Made by a program: the position numbers and the translations under genes. From NCBI GenBank assembly GCA_026002045.1, contig BOAV01000127.1, positions 1-5,616 on the forward strand: DNA of 5,616 nt, given 5' to 3'. The stretch comes from Spirochaetia bacterium (GTDB lineage Bacteria > Spirochaetota > Spirochaetia > Treponematales > Breznakiellaceae). Below the pieces are notes generated by a model. It made no database searches. It was not told the DNA's origin and saw only the letters and a list, made by a program, of their open reading frames with translations. Positions 5,495-5,616 of the stretch are shown here, piece after piece; the first letter of the stretch is position 1; each line of letters starts with the position of its first letter.

Positions 5495-5616
5495 ATGAGG
5501 GCTACCCGGGCAATCATACATTTGGAGAAATTCCGCCGCAATTTTCAGGCGGTACGGGAACGGATTGGCCCGAACCGGCTTATCTGTGTGCCGGTCAAAG
5601 CCGATGCCTACGGCCA
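5495..5616 (+). CDS. alr: Alanine racemase (PLP-dependent), N-terminal part
   Basis: The gene runs off the right edge; 40 complete codons are present. Alanine racemase interconverts L- and D-alanine in the cytoplasm and supplies D-Ala for peptidoglycan. The visible part matches the start of the family's TIM-barrel domain: RATRAIIHLEKFRRNFQAVRERIG, then ICVPVKADAYG, in which Lys35 is the residue that forms the Schiff base with pyridoxal phosphate. The motif VKADAYG separates it from the related YggS/PLPBP proteins. About 330-350 more residues should lie beyond the window, from the family's usual length. It is transcribed away from the lipoprotein operon from a short AT-rich region and has a strong ribosome site. 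Confidence 0.95.
   Translation, partial: MRATRAIIHLEKFRRNFQAVRERIGPNRLICVPVKADAYG

Overview
The window looks like chromosomal DNA from a spirochaete, most likely a treponeme. The evidence is two consecutive lipoproteins with relaxed, spirochaete-style lipoboxes, a moderately GC-rich coding composition, and a housekeeping pair (mnmE-mnmG) placed behind envelope genes. The GC content is higher than in the oral and syphilis treponemes, so a termite-gut type lineage is plausible. That placement is inference from general knowledge, not something the sequence proves.

Layout: five genes run leftward (minus strand) as one tight block. In transcription order they are a large lipoprotein (5411-3735), a smaller lipoprotein (3729-2989), a PAP2-family membrane phosphatase (2979-2041), mnmE (2041-560) and the first 186 codons of mnmG (558 to the window edge). 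The junctions are +5, +9, -1 and +1 nt, and Shine-Dalgarno (SD) sequences are embedded in or overlap the preceding gene, so a single translationally coupled operon is very likely. No internal terminator was seen. An 83-bp, strongly AT-rich divergent intergenic region (5412-5494) separates this operon from an alanine racemase gene (alr) that starts at 5495 on the plus strand and runs off the right edge.

How the genes work together: MnmE and MnmG form the complex that installs the (carboxymethyl)aminomethyl group on wobble uridine 34 of certain tRNAs. The PAP2 enzyme probably dephosphorylates a lipid (pyro)phosphate at the membrane. Alr supplies D-alanine for peptidoglycan. The two lipoproteins have no function I can name. 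The larger appears to be built of beta-rich Ig-like segments and a C-terminal LamG/concanavalin-like module. The block therefore mixes cell-envelope genes with a tRNA-modification pair.

I see no mobile element, CRISPR array, RNA gene or defence system. The points most worth a second look are a 15-nt in-frame tandem duplication in mnmE, a lengthened switch II loop in its GTPase domain, the unassigned modular lipoprotein with its SD-less start next to a TATAAT box, and a perfect inverted repeat in the divergent promoter region.
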